A stretch of DNA of 64,000 bases, from assembly GCA_017553785.1 (NCBI GenBank), contig JAFZKD010000046.1, positions 1-64,000 on the forward strand. Reading direction: 5' to 3'. A model generated the notes under the pieces. It saw nothing but the letters and a program-made list of their open reading frames with translations, was not told the DNA's origin and did not search any database. The stretch's first letter is position 1. Each line of letters opens with the position of its first letter. Below are positions 43,168-52,093 of the stretch, piece after piece. This DNA comes from Muribaculaceae bacterium (GTDB lineage: Bacteria; Bacteroidota; Bacteroidia; Bacteroidales; Muribaculaceae). The position numbers and the translations under genes were made by a program.

Positions 43168-44262
43168 CTATTGCACAGATATGGAGTCCAAAACTCCCAG
43201 AATTATATCGAATGGCGTTTTCAATCCCAGTCTGTTACCGACGAAGTTAGTCAACAAAAAGGCGACTATAGGCATTAGAATCCGCCCAAAGGTTTTGATA
43301 CTAATGCCGCAGCGCCAGAACCCATTGTTGATGATATGGACGATTTCGAGTATGAACCAAGCAATGGCCAACAAACCGATGGCGTCCATCAGATACACCA
43401 TCACGTTGTGCCAATCAGCCGTACAGAGGCAGTACACAAAGCCCAGCGAATATTGAAGCATTTTGAAGAAAATCAGCATAAGAGGAATGGACACAAGCAC
43501 CCGCCAAAGGGTTCCCCACCAGCCGTAACCGAAGAGTTGCCTATAGTCGACCAGCAACATGACCGGCAGGATGAGTGATACCATAATGCCCGACGCATCA
43601 CCGACATTACTAGACATTGACGGAATCAGCTCAAAAAACAAGACCAAAAACAACAAGTACAAGAGATATTGCACCCCGATAAAGACTTGTATAAAGAAGC
43701 CCTGTGGCAACGTGTGGCGGGGGTAGCGAGGCGCCTGGCGGAACAGGAACCATACAGGAATGATAAAGAATGAAAAAGCTACTAACGCAGCCCACGCAAT
43801 GTGATTGGTCATCCAATCTAAGAAATTGTGTGATAAGGCATTAAAGGCATCGGAGCCTGCTCCAGGGCTCTTATCCGGGTTGTCAACATAGGTCTCGCCT
43901 ATGAGGTTGTTTATCAGCGCAAGGACCAACGCGACAATCACAAGCATCTTGACTGGCGGGAAACTCACCTGGCGCTTGCCGCTAATGTAGTCACGAATCA
44001 GGTAGCCGGGCCGCCAAATGAGTTGCCACAACGAGTAAGGCAACGAGCGAGTACCCACACCCCACACGTCCAGGATGCCCTGCCACACGCTGCGCCATGT
44101 GATGGGGCCATAGACGGCCTTCTGGCCGCAACGCGGGCAATAGTTATTGTCACTCTCCCCGCCGCAGTTACAGCACTCGTGATGGTCATGAGAATCGTGA
44201 TAGTCAAACGGCTGCTGCTGCCACTGGCGGAAACGGCGGTATTTCTCTTTTAGCGAAGACAT
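43168..44262 (-). CDS. DUF3667 membrane protein, copy 2
   Basis: 364 residues. The N-terminus carries a zinc-ribbon (CCNCGGESDNNYCPRCGQKA), then the family block ITWRSVWQGILDVWGVGTRS and PGYLIRDYISGKRQVSFPPV. About five or six transmembrane segments follow (LVIVALVLALINNLIGE; AALVAFSFFIIPVWFLF; YLLYLLFLVLFFELIP and others). DUF3667 proteins are widespread in Bacteroidota and have no known function. A cytosolic zinc-ribbon on a membrane anchor suggests recruiting a partner. It is 18 bases downstream of its paralogue and clearly arose by duplication. Confidence 0.85.
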   Translation of the reverse strand: MSSLKEKYRRFRQWQQQPFDYHDSHDHHECCNCGGESDNNYCPRCGQKAVYGPITWRSVWQGILDVWGVGTRSLPYSLWQLIWRPGYLIRDYISGKRQVSFPPVKMLVIVALVLALINNLIGETYVDNPDKSPGAGSDAFNALSHNFLDWMTNHIAWAALVAFSFFIIPVWFLFRQAPRYPRHTLPQGFFIQVFIGVQYLLYLLFLVLFFELIPSMSSNVGDASGIMVSLILPVMLLVDYRQLFGYGWWGTLWRVLVSIPLMLIFFKMLQYSLGFVYCLCTADWHNVMVYLMDAIGLLAIAWFILEIVHIINNGFWRCGISIKTFGRILMPIVAFLLTNFVGNRLGLKTPFDIILGVLDSISVQ

Positions 44263-44280
44263 CCATCAATACATTTCAAA

Positions 44281-45366
44281 TCATTCTAAAAATAGCATAG
44301 CCATGATGGCGGATAATCCTCCTGGTCTGATTATTTCGCCGATAACCAGCAGGACCAGTAACACACCCAACGTGATGAGCGGTAACCGCAGCGCCTTGAG
44401 CCATCCTGTCGTGCGCCAACTCTTGCGGTTAATCATGTCGATAACAAAAATGACCAGCATAATCAACGCGATTACGCAGAGTATTCTGACCAGAAGCACC
44501 GGAATCGAGAAGTCTCCTCCTATCGACAAAACCAATCGGTCAAATAAAACCGATAATAGAACCAGAGTTGCCAGAAACAGATAAGCGAACTTGTAGACCA
44601 CCACTACTCGCCAAAACGTACCCCACCATCCGTAACCGAACAGCGATTTGTAGTCAACACACACCAGCAGCGGCATTCCTACGGCAAAAGAGATGGTCAT
44701 GACAAGGTCCATGCCTACGCCGCACAGCTTGAGAACGAACGAGCAGAAAAACAGCCACAGGTAGAACTGAATACTCAGGAACACCTGGATGAAGAAGCCC
44801 TGCGGCAGCGTGTGACGCGTGTTGCGCGGAGCGTGACGAAAAACGAACCATGTGGGAACAATCAAGAATGAAAACAAGAACAGGATCGACCACTCCGGGT
44901 GCGAAACAATCCAATAAACCACAGTGTCGACAAAACCGCCAACCCCCGCAGCTGTGCTCTCCACATCCTCATCAAACAAGTCGTTCCAAAACTCGGGATA
45001 AATCAGCCGACCGAAAAAATAGAGCAAGACCGCCACGATCACCAACATCTTGACAGGCGGGAAACTCACCTGCCACTTGCCGTTAATGTAATCACTGATG
45101 AAACTGCCGGGGTGAACAATCAGGTTCCACAACGACCTGAGCAAGGAGCGCGACCCCAAGCCCCACACGTCCATCACGCCTCTGCGCACGGTTTCCCATG
45201 TGATACGTCCCGCCGTGGCCTTCTGGCCGCATGCCGGGCAAAAGTTACCCTTGTACTCATGACCACAGTTCACACAGGTATGACCCTCATCACCCACCCC
45301 GGTGCCGCCGGCCCGCGAATGATGATTCAGCAAGAGTAACTCATTTATAATACTACTCCAGTTCAT
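44281..45366 (-). CDS. DUF3667 membrane protein, copy 1
   Basis: 361 residues from ATG 45366 (MNWSSIINELLLLNHHS), which overlaps the stop of the upstream gene by 14 bases; the frame stays open to 45462 but that stretch lies wholly within the upstream gene. The zinc-ribbon is CVNCGHEYKGNFCPACGQKA, the family block ITWETVRRGVMDVWGLGSRS, then PGSFISDYINGKWQVSFPPV and several transmembrane segments. Paralogue of the next gene; both keep the ribbon cysteines and the KWQVSFPPVKMLVIVA-type block. Function unknown. Confidence 0.83.
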   Translation of the reverse strand: MNWSSIINELLLLNHHSRAGGTGVGDEGHTCVNCGHEYKGNFCPACGQKATAGRITWETVRRGVMDVWGLGSRSLLRSLWNLIVHPGSFISDYINGKWQVSFPPVKMLVIVAVLLYFFGRLIYPEFWNDLFDEDVESTAAGVGGFVDTVVYWIVSHPEWSILFLFSFLIVPTWFVFRHAPRNTRHTLPQGFFIQVFLSIQFYLWLFFCSFVLKLCGVGMDLVMTISFAVGMPLLVCVDYKSLFGYGWWGTFWRVVVVYKFAYLFLATLVLLSVLFDRLVLSIGGDFSIPVLLVRILCVIALIMLVIFVIDMINRKSWRTTGWLKALRLPLITLGVLLVLLVIGEIIRPGGLSAIMAMLFLE

Positions 45367-45976
45367 CGTCCTGGATTTTAGTCTCTGGTAATAAGTCTTG
45401 GACAGGAGCCGGTGACTCAACAGGCGGCTGGGTGACGGCACGGCGCACACGGCGCTCGGCAATGTGCTCCTGCAGGCTCGTAAAGTTGAACAACAGCAGG
45501 CAGATACCTGTCAACAACACCACCGTTGAGACGCTGTTGCGCAAGGCGGGCAACGCTAACGATAGCACGCCGCAAAGCAATACCAACATGGGTGCCAAGA
45601 AATACCACCCCTTGATTCTCAGGCTATTCCTGGATAGCAACAAATATATCATGTGGAACAGCCCCAGCACCACGAGCAAGACACCCATGAGCAGTTGAAG
45701 AATTCCGTCAAACATGGAGGCTTTAATCATCATCAAGAGGCCGAAACACAAGCCGCCGACTGCTGGCAGCACGCCCATGTAGTCGAGACTGGTTCGCGCG
45801 TCGGCATGACGCACAGCGACCATAATCAGGTAGACAACAGCAGGCAACAGGAACACAGCTCCTATGACACGTGCACCCCAAACCAAGATGTTGGGGACGC
45901 CATAAAAGAGGATGAGGATGATGCCGGCAAGCAGCAGGATTACATTGGTCAGAAGGTTAATGCTGACTTTTTTCAT
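45353..45976 (-). CDS. Multi-pass membrane protein (DUF308/HdeD-like)
   Basis: 207 residues from ATG 45976 (MKKVSINLLTNVILLLAGII). Six hydrophobic segments are visible, the first at 9-27, with the helix-pair layout of HdeD/DUF308-type proteins. The C-terminal 45 residues are cytosolic and polar, Pro/Glu-rich (PPVESPAPVQDLLPETKIQD). The stop overlaps the start of the first DUF3667 gene, so the three form one operon. Family assignment is by layout rather than strong motifs. Confidence 0.65.
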   Translation of the reverse strand: MKKVSINLLTNVILLLAGIILILFYGVPNILVWGARVIGAVFLLPAVVYLIMVAVRHADARTSLDYMGVLPAVGGLCFGLLMMIKASMFDGILQLLMGVLLVVLGLFHMIYLLLSRNSLRIKGWYFLAPMLVLLCGVLSLALPALRNSVSTVVLLTGICLLLFNFTSLQEHIAERRVRRAVTQPPVESPAPVQDLLPETKIQDDELE

Positions 45977-46070
45977 AGTTTTTCTACGGGTTAACGAGTG
46001 ATTGTTAATAATTTTTCCACAAAAATATTTCAAAATCGACTATTATCAAAAAAATGACGTAAAAAAGTAT

Positions 46071-46078
46071 TATCTTTG
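46071..46078 (+). promoter_or_regulatory. -7 element immediately upstream of the lipid kinase gene
   Basis: TATCTTTG is a full match, only seven bases before ATG 46085. Transcription would start at or next to the start codon. The -33 region is AT-rich without TTTG. Confidence 0.6.
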
Positions 46079-46084
46079 CAGGAA

Positions 46085-46990
46085 ATGGAGAACAAGAGAA
46101 GGCACATACTTGCCATCATCAACCCAGTGTCAGGCATCGGCAGCAAGGACAAGATACCACGGCTTATTGACACGGTGGTTGACCATGAGCGCAACGAAGT
46201 GAGCATTATCACTACCGAGTATGCAGGCCACGCTCGTGAAATTGCAGCTCAAGCAGTTCAAGACGGCTTCGACGTGGTGGTCGCCATCGGCGGCGACGGC
46301 ACCGTCAACGAAGTTGGCAGTGCCTTGTGTGGCACCGACACCGCTCTGGCTATCGTTCCAAGCGGGTCGGGTAACGGCTTAGCGCGCCACCTGCGCATCT
46401 CGATGAATGCCAGTCGCGCCCTTCAGGTGCTCAACAACGGTGTTAAAGGCAAGTTTGACTACTGCACTGTCAACGGCAAACCTTTCTTCTGTGTTTGCGG
46501 GATGGGGTTTGATGCGGCCGTCAGCAACAAGTTCGCCAACGAGGGCACCCGTGGGTTCATCACCTATATCAAAACGGCGCTCTCGGAGTACATCAATTAC
46601 AAGCCTCAAGCCTACAAAATTGATATCGACGACAAGAGCATGACCGACAAAGCCTTTGTCATCGCTTGCTGTAATGCTGCCCAATATGGCAACAACGCCT
46701 ACATCGCGCCGCGCGCAACGATGCAAGACGGGCTCATCGACGTGACCGTGATGCACCCCTTCAGTCCTGTTGCCAGCCCGTTGCTCGGAGTCAGATTATT
46801 CCTGCGTCAACTCAACGTCGACAACCACGTGAGCATCTATCGCGGCAAGCATGTGGTCATCGAGCGGCGGCACGATGACGTTATCCACATCGACGGCGAC
46901 CCCGTCATGATGCCCGCCCGTGTCGTCATCGAGAACGTGAGCAAGGGCATCAGCATCCTGGTGCCTCCCACCATACCCGATGACGTGTAA
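46085..46990 (+). CDS. Diacylglycerol/lipid kinase (DagK/YegS family)
   Basis: 301 residues from ATG 46085 (MENKRRHILAIINPVSG). The catalytic-domain motifs are NPVSGIGSKDKIP, the nucleotide site GGDGTVNEVGSAL, and PSGSGNGLARHL; the C-terminal beta-sandwich includes YIAPRATMQDGLIDV. The family phosphorylates diacylglycerol or related lipids at the inner membrane. The in-frame ATG at 46076 is inside the -7 element and is rejected, so the mRNA may be leaderless. The glycogen genes begin 57 bases downstream. Confidence 0.9.
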   Translation: MENKRRHILAIINPVSGIGSKDKIPRLIDTVVDHERNEVSIITTEYAGHAREIAAQAVQDGFDVVVAIGGDGTVNEVGSALCGTDTALAIVPSGSGNGLARHLRISMNASRALQVLNNGVKGKFDYCTVNGKPFFCVCGMGFDAAVSNKFANEGTRGFITYIKTALSEYINYKPQAYKIDIDDKSMTDKAFVIACCNAAQYGNNAYIAPRATMQDGLIDVTVMHPFSPVASPLLGVRLFLRQLNVDNHVSIYRGKHVVIERRHDDVIHIDGDPVMMPARVVIENVSKGISILVPPTIPDDV

Positions 46991-47047
46991 CGATATCCCA
47001 AAAATGACAGAATTCCTAATGAATAAAGACTAATAAAACATAATACA

Positions 47048-49006
47048 ATGAGTTATCTAAAATTTGACAAAAACCTGATGATCAATCTGGAGCAGTCGCT
47101 GCCCAAGGAGATGTTGCGCACCAACCAGTCCGGGGCCTATCACTGCACCACCATCGTGGGCTGCAACACCCGCAAGCAACACGGTCTGCTAGTCATCCCG
47201 GTGCCAGAGCTTGACGACAACAATCACGTGCTGCTGTCAACACTCGACGAAACCGTCATCCAGCATGGCGCGCCGTTCAACCTGGGCCTGCACCGCTACA
47301 AGGGCGACACATACAGCCCCAATGGCCACAAATACATCCGCGAGTATGACTGCGAGCGCGTGCCCACTACCACCTACCGTGTGGGCGGCGTGATCCTCAA
47401 GAAAGAGAAAATCTTCATTACCCACGAGAACCGCATCCTGATCCGTTACACACTGGTCGATGCCCACTCGGCAACCACGTTGCAGTTCAGGCCGTTCCTG
47501 GCCTTCCGCAACGCTAACGACCTGTGTGTTGAGAACGCTGTGGCCAGTAGGGAGTATCAGGAGATTGCGAACGGTATCGCCACATGCATGTACAATGGAT
47601 ATCCCACCTTGTACATGCAGATGAACCACAAGCCCCGCTTCGTGTATGATCCGCACTGGTACAAGAACATCGAGTACATCAAGGACCAAGAGCGCGGCAT
47701 TCCCTACAGCGAAGACCTGTATGTGCCCGGCTACTTTGAGGTAGAGATCAAGAAGGGCGAGCCGCTCATCTTCTCGGCAGGCATCGAAGAGGTGAACACC
47801 CGCACCCTGACCAAGATGTATGAGGACGAGATCAAGCCCCGCACTCCCCGAACCAGCTTCTACAACTGCATGAAGAACAGCGCCAAGCAGTTCTATATTA
47901 CCAATAAAGAAGGCCATTACCTGCTGGCGGGCTATCCATGGTTCAAGATCCGCGCCCGCGACGAGTTCATCGCGCTGCCGGGCTGCACGCTGTCGGTTCA
48001 CCACCGTCAGGACTTCGAACTGATTATGGATACCGCCATGCGCGCCTTCAACGACTGGATGCGCGATGGCACCCTCGACAAGCACCTTGTGGGTCTGGAA
48101 CTGCCCGACGTGCCCCTGTGGGCCATTTGGGCGGTACAACGTTACGCCCATGACCTGAATGCCGAAGCCGCTTGTGAGCGTTATGGGCAGTTGGTCAAGG
48201 ACCTGATCAAATTCATCATCGACGGCAAACACCCCAACCTCAAACTGGAGGACAACGGTCTGATTGCCACTGACGGTACCAAGCGTCCCGTCTCATGGAT
48301 GAACAGCACCCACCCCGACGGCACCCCACTCATTCCGCGCACGGGCTATCTCGTAGAGTTCAACGCCTTGTGGTACAATGCCCTGCGATTTGCGACCGAG
48401 GAATTGTTCACAGGCCGTTTTGAGGACAAGGAGTTTGTCGAGCTTTGCAACACAATCGCCGACAAATGCAAGCCCGCCTTCATTGAGACGTTCATGACCG
48501 ATTACGGTTATCTGTACGACTATGTGAACGGCTCATATACCGACCTGAGCGTGCGTCCCAACATGATTATTGCCGCCGCGACAGATTATAGTCCGTTGGA
48601 TCGTCGTCAGCGCAAACGCGTGCTTGATATCACCACCCGTGAGCTATTGACACCCAAGGGATTGCGCACTTTGAGCCCGAACAGCTACGGCTACATCCCT
48701 TGGTATCTCGGCACGCCTGAGGAACGCCAGACAGCCTACTATGCCGGCAGCGCCCGACCCTGGCTGATGGACTTCTACAGCAAAGCCTATATCCGCGTGT
48801 TTGGTCTGAACAGCATCTCGTTCATCGAGCGCATGATGATCGGCTTTGAGGATGAGATGAAGGAAGGCTGCATCGGCTCCTTGAGTGAACTGTATGACGG
48901 CAACCCTCCCTTCATCGGACGTGGAGCCGTGAGCTTCGCACCCAACGTGGGCGGCATCCTGCGCGTGCTTCGCACCTTCAAGAACCTTCACATCATTGAC
49001 GAATAA
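47048..49006 (+). CDS. Glycogen debranching enzyme (amylo-alpha-1,6-glucosidase family)
   Basis: 652 residues. Residues 1-270 form the GDE N-terminal domain (TNQSGAYHCTTIVGCNTRKQ, HGLLVIPVP). Residues 290-640 are the (alpha/alpha)6 GDE C-terminal domain (AGYPWFKIRARDEFIALPG, DGTKRPVSWMNSTHPDGTPL, RTGYLVEFNALWYNAL, RPNMIIAAA). GH133-like; it removes alpha-1,6 branches of glycogen in the cytosol. No signal peptide. First of three genes with 17 and 44 base gaps, followed by a glycosyltransferase and GH57 enzyme, a glycogen operon known from Bacteroidota. Confidence 0.92.
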   Translation: MSYLKFDKNLMINLEQSLPKEMLRTNQSGAYHCTTIVGCNTRKQHGLLVIPVPELDDNNHVLLSTLDETVIQHGAPFNLGLHRYKGDTYSPNGHKYIREYDCERVPTTTYRVGGVILKKEKIFITHENRILIRYTLVDAHSATTLQFRPFLAFRNANDLCVENAVASREYQEIANGIATCMYNGYPTLYMQMNHKPRFVYDPHWYKNIEYIKDQERGIPYSEDLYVPGYFEVEIKKGEPLIFSAGIEEVNTRTLTKMYEDEIKPRTPRTSFYNCMKNSAKQFYITNKEGHYLLAGYPWFKIRARDEFIALPGCTLSVHHRQDFELIMDTAMRAFNDWMRDGTLDKHLVGLELPDVPLWAIWAVQRYAHDLNAEAACERYGQLVKDLIKFIIDGKHPNLKLEDNGLIATDGTKRPVSWMNSTHPDGTPLIPRTGYLVEFNALWYNALRFATEELFTGRFEDKEFVELCNTIADKCKPAFIETFMTDYGYLYDYVNGSYTDLSVRPNMIIAAATDYSPLDRRQRKRVLDITTRELLTPKGLRTLSPNSYGYIPWYLGTPEERQTAYYAGSARPWLMDFYSKAYIRVFGLNSISFIERMMIGFEDEMKEGCIGSLSELYDGNPPFIGRGAVSFAPNVGGILRVLRTFKNLHIIDE

Positions 49007-49023
49007 CCAAAAACTGACAAGAT

Positions 49024-50289
49024 ATGAAAGCATTAATGTTCGGCTGGGAATTTCCGCCTCACATCCTGGGAGGACTGGGAACAGCGAGTTACGGCTTGAC
49101 CAAGGGCATGTGGGAGAACGGTGACATGGACATCACCTTTGTCATCCCCAAGCCCTGGGGCGACGAGCCCAAGGATTTCGCCAAAATCATCGGAGCCAAC
49201 AGCACACCGGTGGCATGGCGCGACGTGAACTGGGACTACGTGCAGGGCCACATCGGTGACGTGATGGATCCGCAGATGTATTTCAACCTGCGCGACCACA
49301 TCTACAGCGACTTCAACTACATGGGCACTAACGACTTGGGATGTATCGAATTCTCAGGCCGCTATCCCGAGAACCTGCTCGAGGAGATCAATAACTACAG
49401 CATCGTGGCGGGCGTTATCGCACGCACTGTGGACTGTGACATCATCCACAGCCATGACTGGCTCACCTATCCTGCCGGCATCCATGCCAAGCAGGTGACG
49501 GGCAAGCCTCTGGTCATCCATGTGCATGCCACCGACTTTGACCGCAGTCGCGGCAATGTCAACCCCACGGTGTTCAGCATTGAGAAGGACGGCATGAACA
49601 ACGCCGACCACATCATCACCGTTAGCAACCTGACGCGCCGCACGGTCATTGAGAAATACGGCATCAGCCCCGACAAGGTGACCACGGTCCACAACGCCGT
49701 TGAGCCGCTAAACGAGGAATTGCTCAACCTGGAGGCACCTCCCGGAAAAACGAGCAAAGTCATCACCTTCCTGGGGCGCATCACCATGCAGAAGGGCCCC
49801 GAATACTTCGTGGAGGCTGCAGCCCAGGTTTTACACAAGGTCAACGACGCCCAATTTGTCATGGCTGGCAGCGGCGACATGATGGACAAGATGATCCGCC
49901 TTGCCGCCAAGCGTGACATAGCCGACCGTTTCCACTTCACTGGCTTCCTCAAGGGCAAGCAGGTGTATGAGATGCTGGCAGCCAGCGACGTGTACATCAT
50001 GCCGTCGGTGAGTGAGCCATTCGGCATCTCGCCACTTGAGGCGATGCAGATGGGCGTACCGTCAATCATCAGCAAGCAGAGCGGCTGTGCCGAAATTCTG
50101 GACAATGTCATCAAGATCGACTATTGGGACACCAATGCGATGGCCGACGCTATCTACAGCATCATCAAGTATCCTGCGATGTACAACGAGTTGCGTGAGC
50201 AAGGACTCGCCGAGGTCAACCAGATCACTTGGGACAAAGCGGGAGCCAAAGTCATCAAAATCTACCGCGACCTCATCAACCGCTATTGA
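49024..50289 (+). CDS. GT4 glycosyltransferase, glycogen synthase-like
   Basis: 421 residues. The N-terminal Rossmann domain opens MKALMFGWEFPPHILGGLGT, as in glycogen synthases, with IIHSHDWLTYPAGIHA near residue 145. The C-terminal GT-B domain has GRITMQKGPEYFVEAA and the E-x7-E motif in EPFGISPLEAMQMGVP. It probably adds glucose to glycogen, from UDP- or ADP-glucose; the donor cannot be read. Sits 17 bases after the debranching gene. Confidence 0.9.
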   Translation: MKALMFGWEFPPHILGGLGTASYGLTKGMWENGDMDITFVIPKPWGDEPKDFAKIIGANSTPVAWRDVNWDYVQGHIGDVMDPQMYFNLRDHIYSDFNYMGTNDLGCIEFSGRYPENLLEEINNYSIVAGVIARTVDCDIIHSHDWLTYPAGIHAKQVTGKPLVIHVHATDFDRSRGNVNPTVFSIEKDGMNNADHIITVSNLTRRTVIEKYGISPDKVTTVHNAVEPLNEELLNLEAPPGKTSKVITFLGRITMQKGPEYFVEAAAQVLHKVNDAQFVMAGSGDMMDKMIRLAAKRDIADRFHFTGFLKGKQVYEMLAASDVYIMPSVSEPFGISPLEAMQMGVPSIISKQSGCAEILDNVIKIDYWDTNAMADAIYSIIKYPAMYNELREQGLAEVNQITWDKAGAKVIKIYRDLINRY

Positions 50290-50333
50290 GAAACCAACGA
50301 AAACTTAGAAATCAAATAAAAGATAATATAGAT

Positions 50334-51860
50334 ATGAAAGCGATTTGTTTTTATTTCCAGATTCATCAGCCGTTCCGTCTGAAACACTACCGTTTCTTCG
50401 ACATCGGCAATGACCACTATTATTATGATGATTTTGCCGATGATGACATCATCACGCGCATCGCTCAACGGTCCTATCTTCCCGCTAACGAGATGCTGCT
50501 TGACATGATCAAGCAGAACGGCAAGAAGTTCAAGGTGGCTTTCTCCATCAGCGGCACCGCCCTGGAGCAATTGGAGCAGCATGTACCCGAGTTCATCGAC
50601 TCGATGAAGGAGCTTGCCGAAACAGGTTGTGTAGAGTTCCTTAGCGAGACCTACGCCCACAGCCTGTCATCTCTGTATGACCCCGATGAGTTTGTCGCCC
50701 AAGTCAAGGCCCATGACCAGAAAATTTTCCAACTCTTCGGCCAGCGGCCCAAGGTATTCCGCAATACCGAGTTGATCTATGACGATGACATCGCCTCGAT
50801 GGTCTATGCCATGGGATTCAAGGCCGCCATCACTGCCGACGCCAAGCACGTGCTAGGTTGGAGGTCTCCTAACTTCCTGTACAGCTCGGCTGCGGTTCCC
50901 AAGCTTAAACTGCTGCTGAAGAACAGCAAACTGAGCGATGATATCTCATTCCGTTTCAGCAATCCCGAATGGGCGTCCTATCCTCTCACAGCCGACAAGT
51001 ACATTCACTGGATCACGGAGTTGCCACAAGAAGAACAGTTGATTAACCTGTTCATGAACTATGATACCTTTGGAGAGTTGCAGCCTCGAGAGAGCGGCAT
51101 CTTTGAGTTCATCAAAGCCCTGCCGCGGTTTGCCGAGAAAGAGGACATCCAGTTCTGGACACCCAGCGAGGTGGTTTCCAAGTTCAAGCCCGTTGCCGAA
51201 CTCGCCGTGCCCTACCCCATGTCCTGGACCGATGAGGCCCGCGACACCAGCGCATGGTTGGGCAACACGCTGCAACAGGAAGCCGTCAGGAAACTGTACA
51301 GCATCGGTGAACGTGTACGCCTGTGCACCGACCGCCGCATCAAACAGGACTGGAACTATCTGCAAGCCAGCGACCACTTCTTCTACATGTCCACCAAGCA
51401 CAACGATGACGGCTCGGTACACAGCCACTATAGCCCATATGACTCACCTTACACCGCATTCACCAACTACATGAACGTGTTGAGTGATTTCATGATCCGT
51501 GTGGACGAGCAATACCCGGCCAGTATCGACAATGAGGAATTGAACGCGCTGCTGTTGACCATCCGCAACCAAGAGCAGGAAATTGAAAAGCTGCACCGAG
51601 AGGTTGAGATGATGCGCAACAACATCGTCAAGGACACTACCGGCGACTTCCCCATCGACGAGCCCGCCCCCGAATCCGTGCCTGCTCCTGTTCCAGAGGC
51701 CAAACCAGAGCCCATTAAAAAGAAAGTACCTGCCAAAAAAGCCACTGCAACAAAGAAGGCACCTGCCAAGAAAGCTGCTGACTCAAAGAAAGCGCCCGCC
51801 AAGAAAGACGCTGTCAAAAAGCCTGCAGCAAAAAAAACTGCGGTCAAAAAGACGAAATAA
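50334..51860 (+). CDS. GH57 alpha-amylase-type enzyme with lysine/alanine/proline-rich tail
   Basis: 508 residues from ATG 50334 (MKAICFYFQIHQPFRLKHYR); the open frame to 50229 overlaps the previous gene and is not used. GH57 motifs: HQP at 11-13, GVEFLSETYAHSL-type block, FRNTELIYDDDIA (catalytic Glu region) and NYDTFGELQPRESGI (acid Asp region). Residues about 400-445 form a coiled coil (IRNQEQEIEKLHREVEMM). From about 462 the tail repeats PAKKA-type units and ends KKTAVKKTK, like a histone H1 tail. It acts on glycogen in the cytosol. The tail is not part of the GH57 fold. Confidence 0.9.
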   Translation: MKAICFYFQIHQPFRLKHYRFFDIGNDHYYYDDFADDDIITRIAQRSYLPANEMLLDMIKQNGKKFKVAFSISGTALEQLEQHVPEFIDSMKELAETGCVEFLSETYAHSLSSLYDPDEFVAQVKAHDQKIFQLFGQRPKVFRNTELIYDDDIASMVYAMGFKAAITADAKHVLGWRSPNFLYSSAAVPKLKLLLKNSKLSDDISFRFSNPEWASYPLTADKYIHWITELPQEEQLINLFMNYDTFGELQPRESGIFEFIKALPRFAEKEDIQFWTPSEVVSKFKPVAELAVPYPMSWTDEARDTSAWLGNTLQQEAVRKLYSIGERVRLCTDRRIKQDWNYLQASDHFFYMSTKHNDDGSVHSHYSPYDSPYTAFTNYMNVLSDFMIRVDEQYPASIDNEELNALLLTIRNQEQEIEKLHREVEMMRNNIVKDTTGDFPIDEPAPESVPAPVPEAKPEPIKKKVPAKKATATKKAPAKKAADSKKAPAKKDAVKKPAAKKTAVKKTK

Positions 51861-51926
51861 CGTCACTCACCGATCTTCAATCCTGATTTGAAGACGAGAA
51901 AGACAAAAAAGACACTATTTCATTGT

Positions 51927-51957
51927 GGAGACGCAAATAATCGCGTCTCCTCTTTGT
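51927..51957 (+). terminator. Terminator of the glycogen operon
   Basis: GGAGACGC and GCGTCTCC with an eight-base loop, followed by TCTTTGTTCT. Confidence 0.8.
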
Positions 51958-52046
51958 TCTCTAGGCATAACCCCCACCTTAAGGCTAAAGCCTAGCCCTA
52001 AAACTAAATTCATCTTAAAAAATTCTCGATAAAAGAAACTTTATTG

Positions 52047-52054
52047 TAATTTTG
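52047..52054 (+). promoter_or_regulatory. -7 element upstream of the 5'-nucleotidase gene
   Basis: TAATTTTG, about 40 bases before ATG 52094. The -33 position is not a good match. Confidence 0.5.
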
Positions 52055-52093
52055 TCGATTAATAGAAACATAACAAATTAAAGGATATATACT

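Noticed and set aside
47237..48232. 331-codon minus-strand frame opposite the debranching enzyme
   Set aside because: No motifs, no promoter, fully inside a well-supported gene; a codon-bias shadow.
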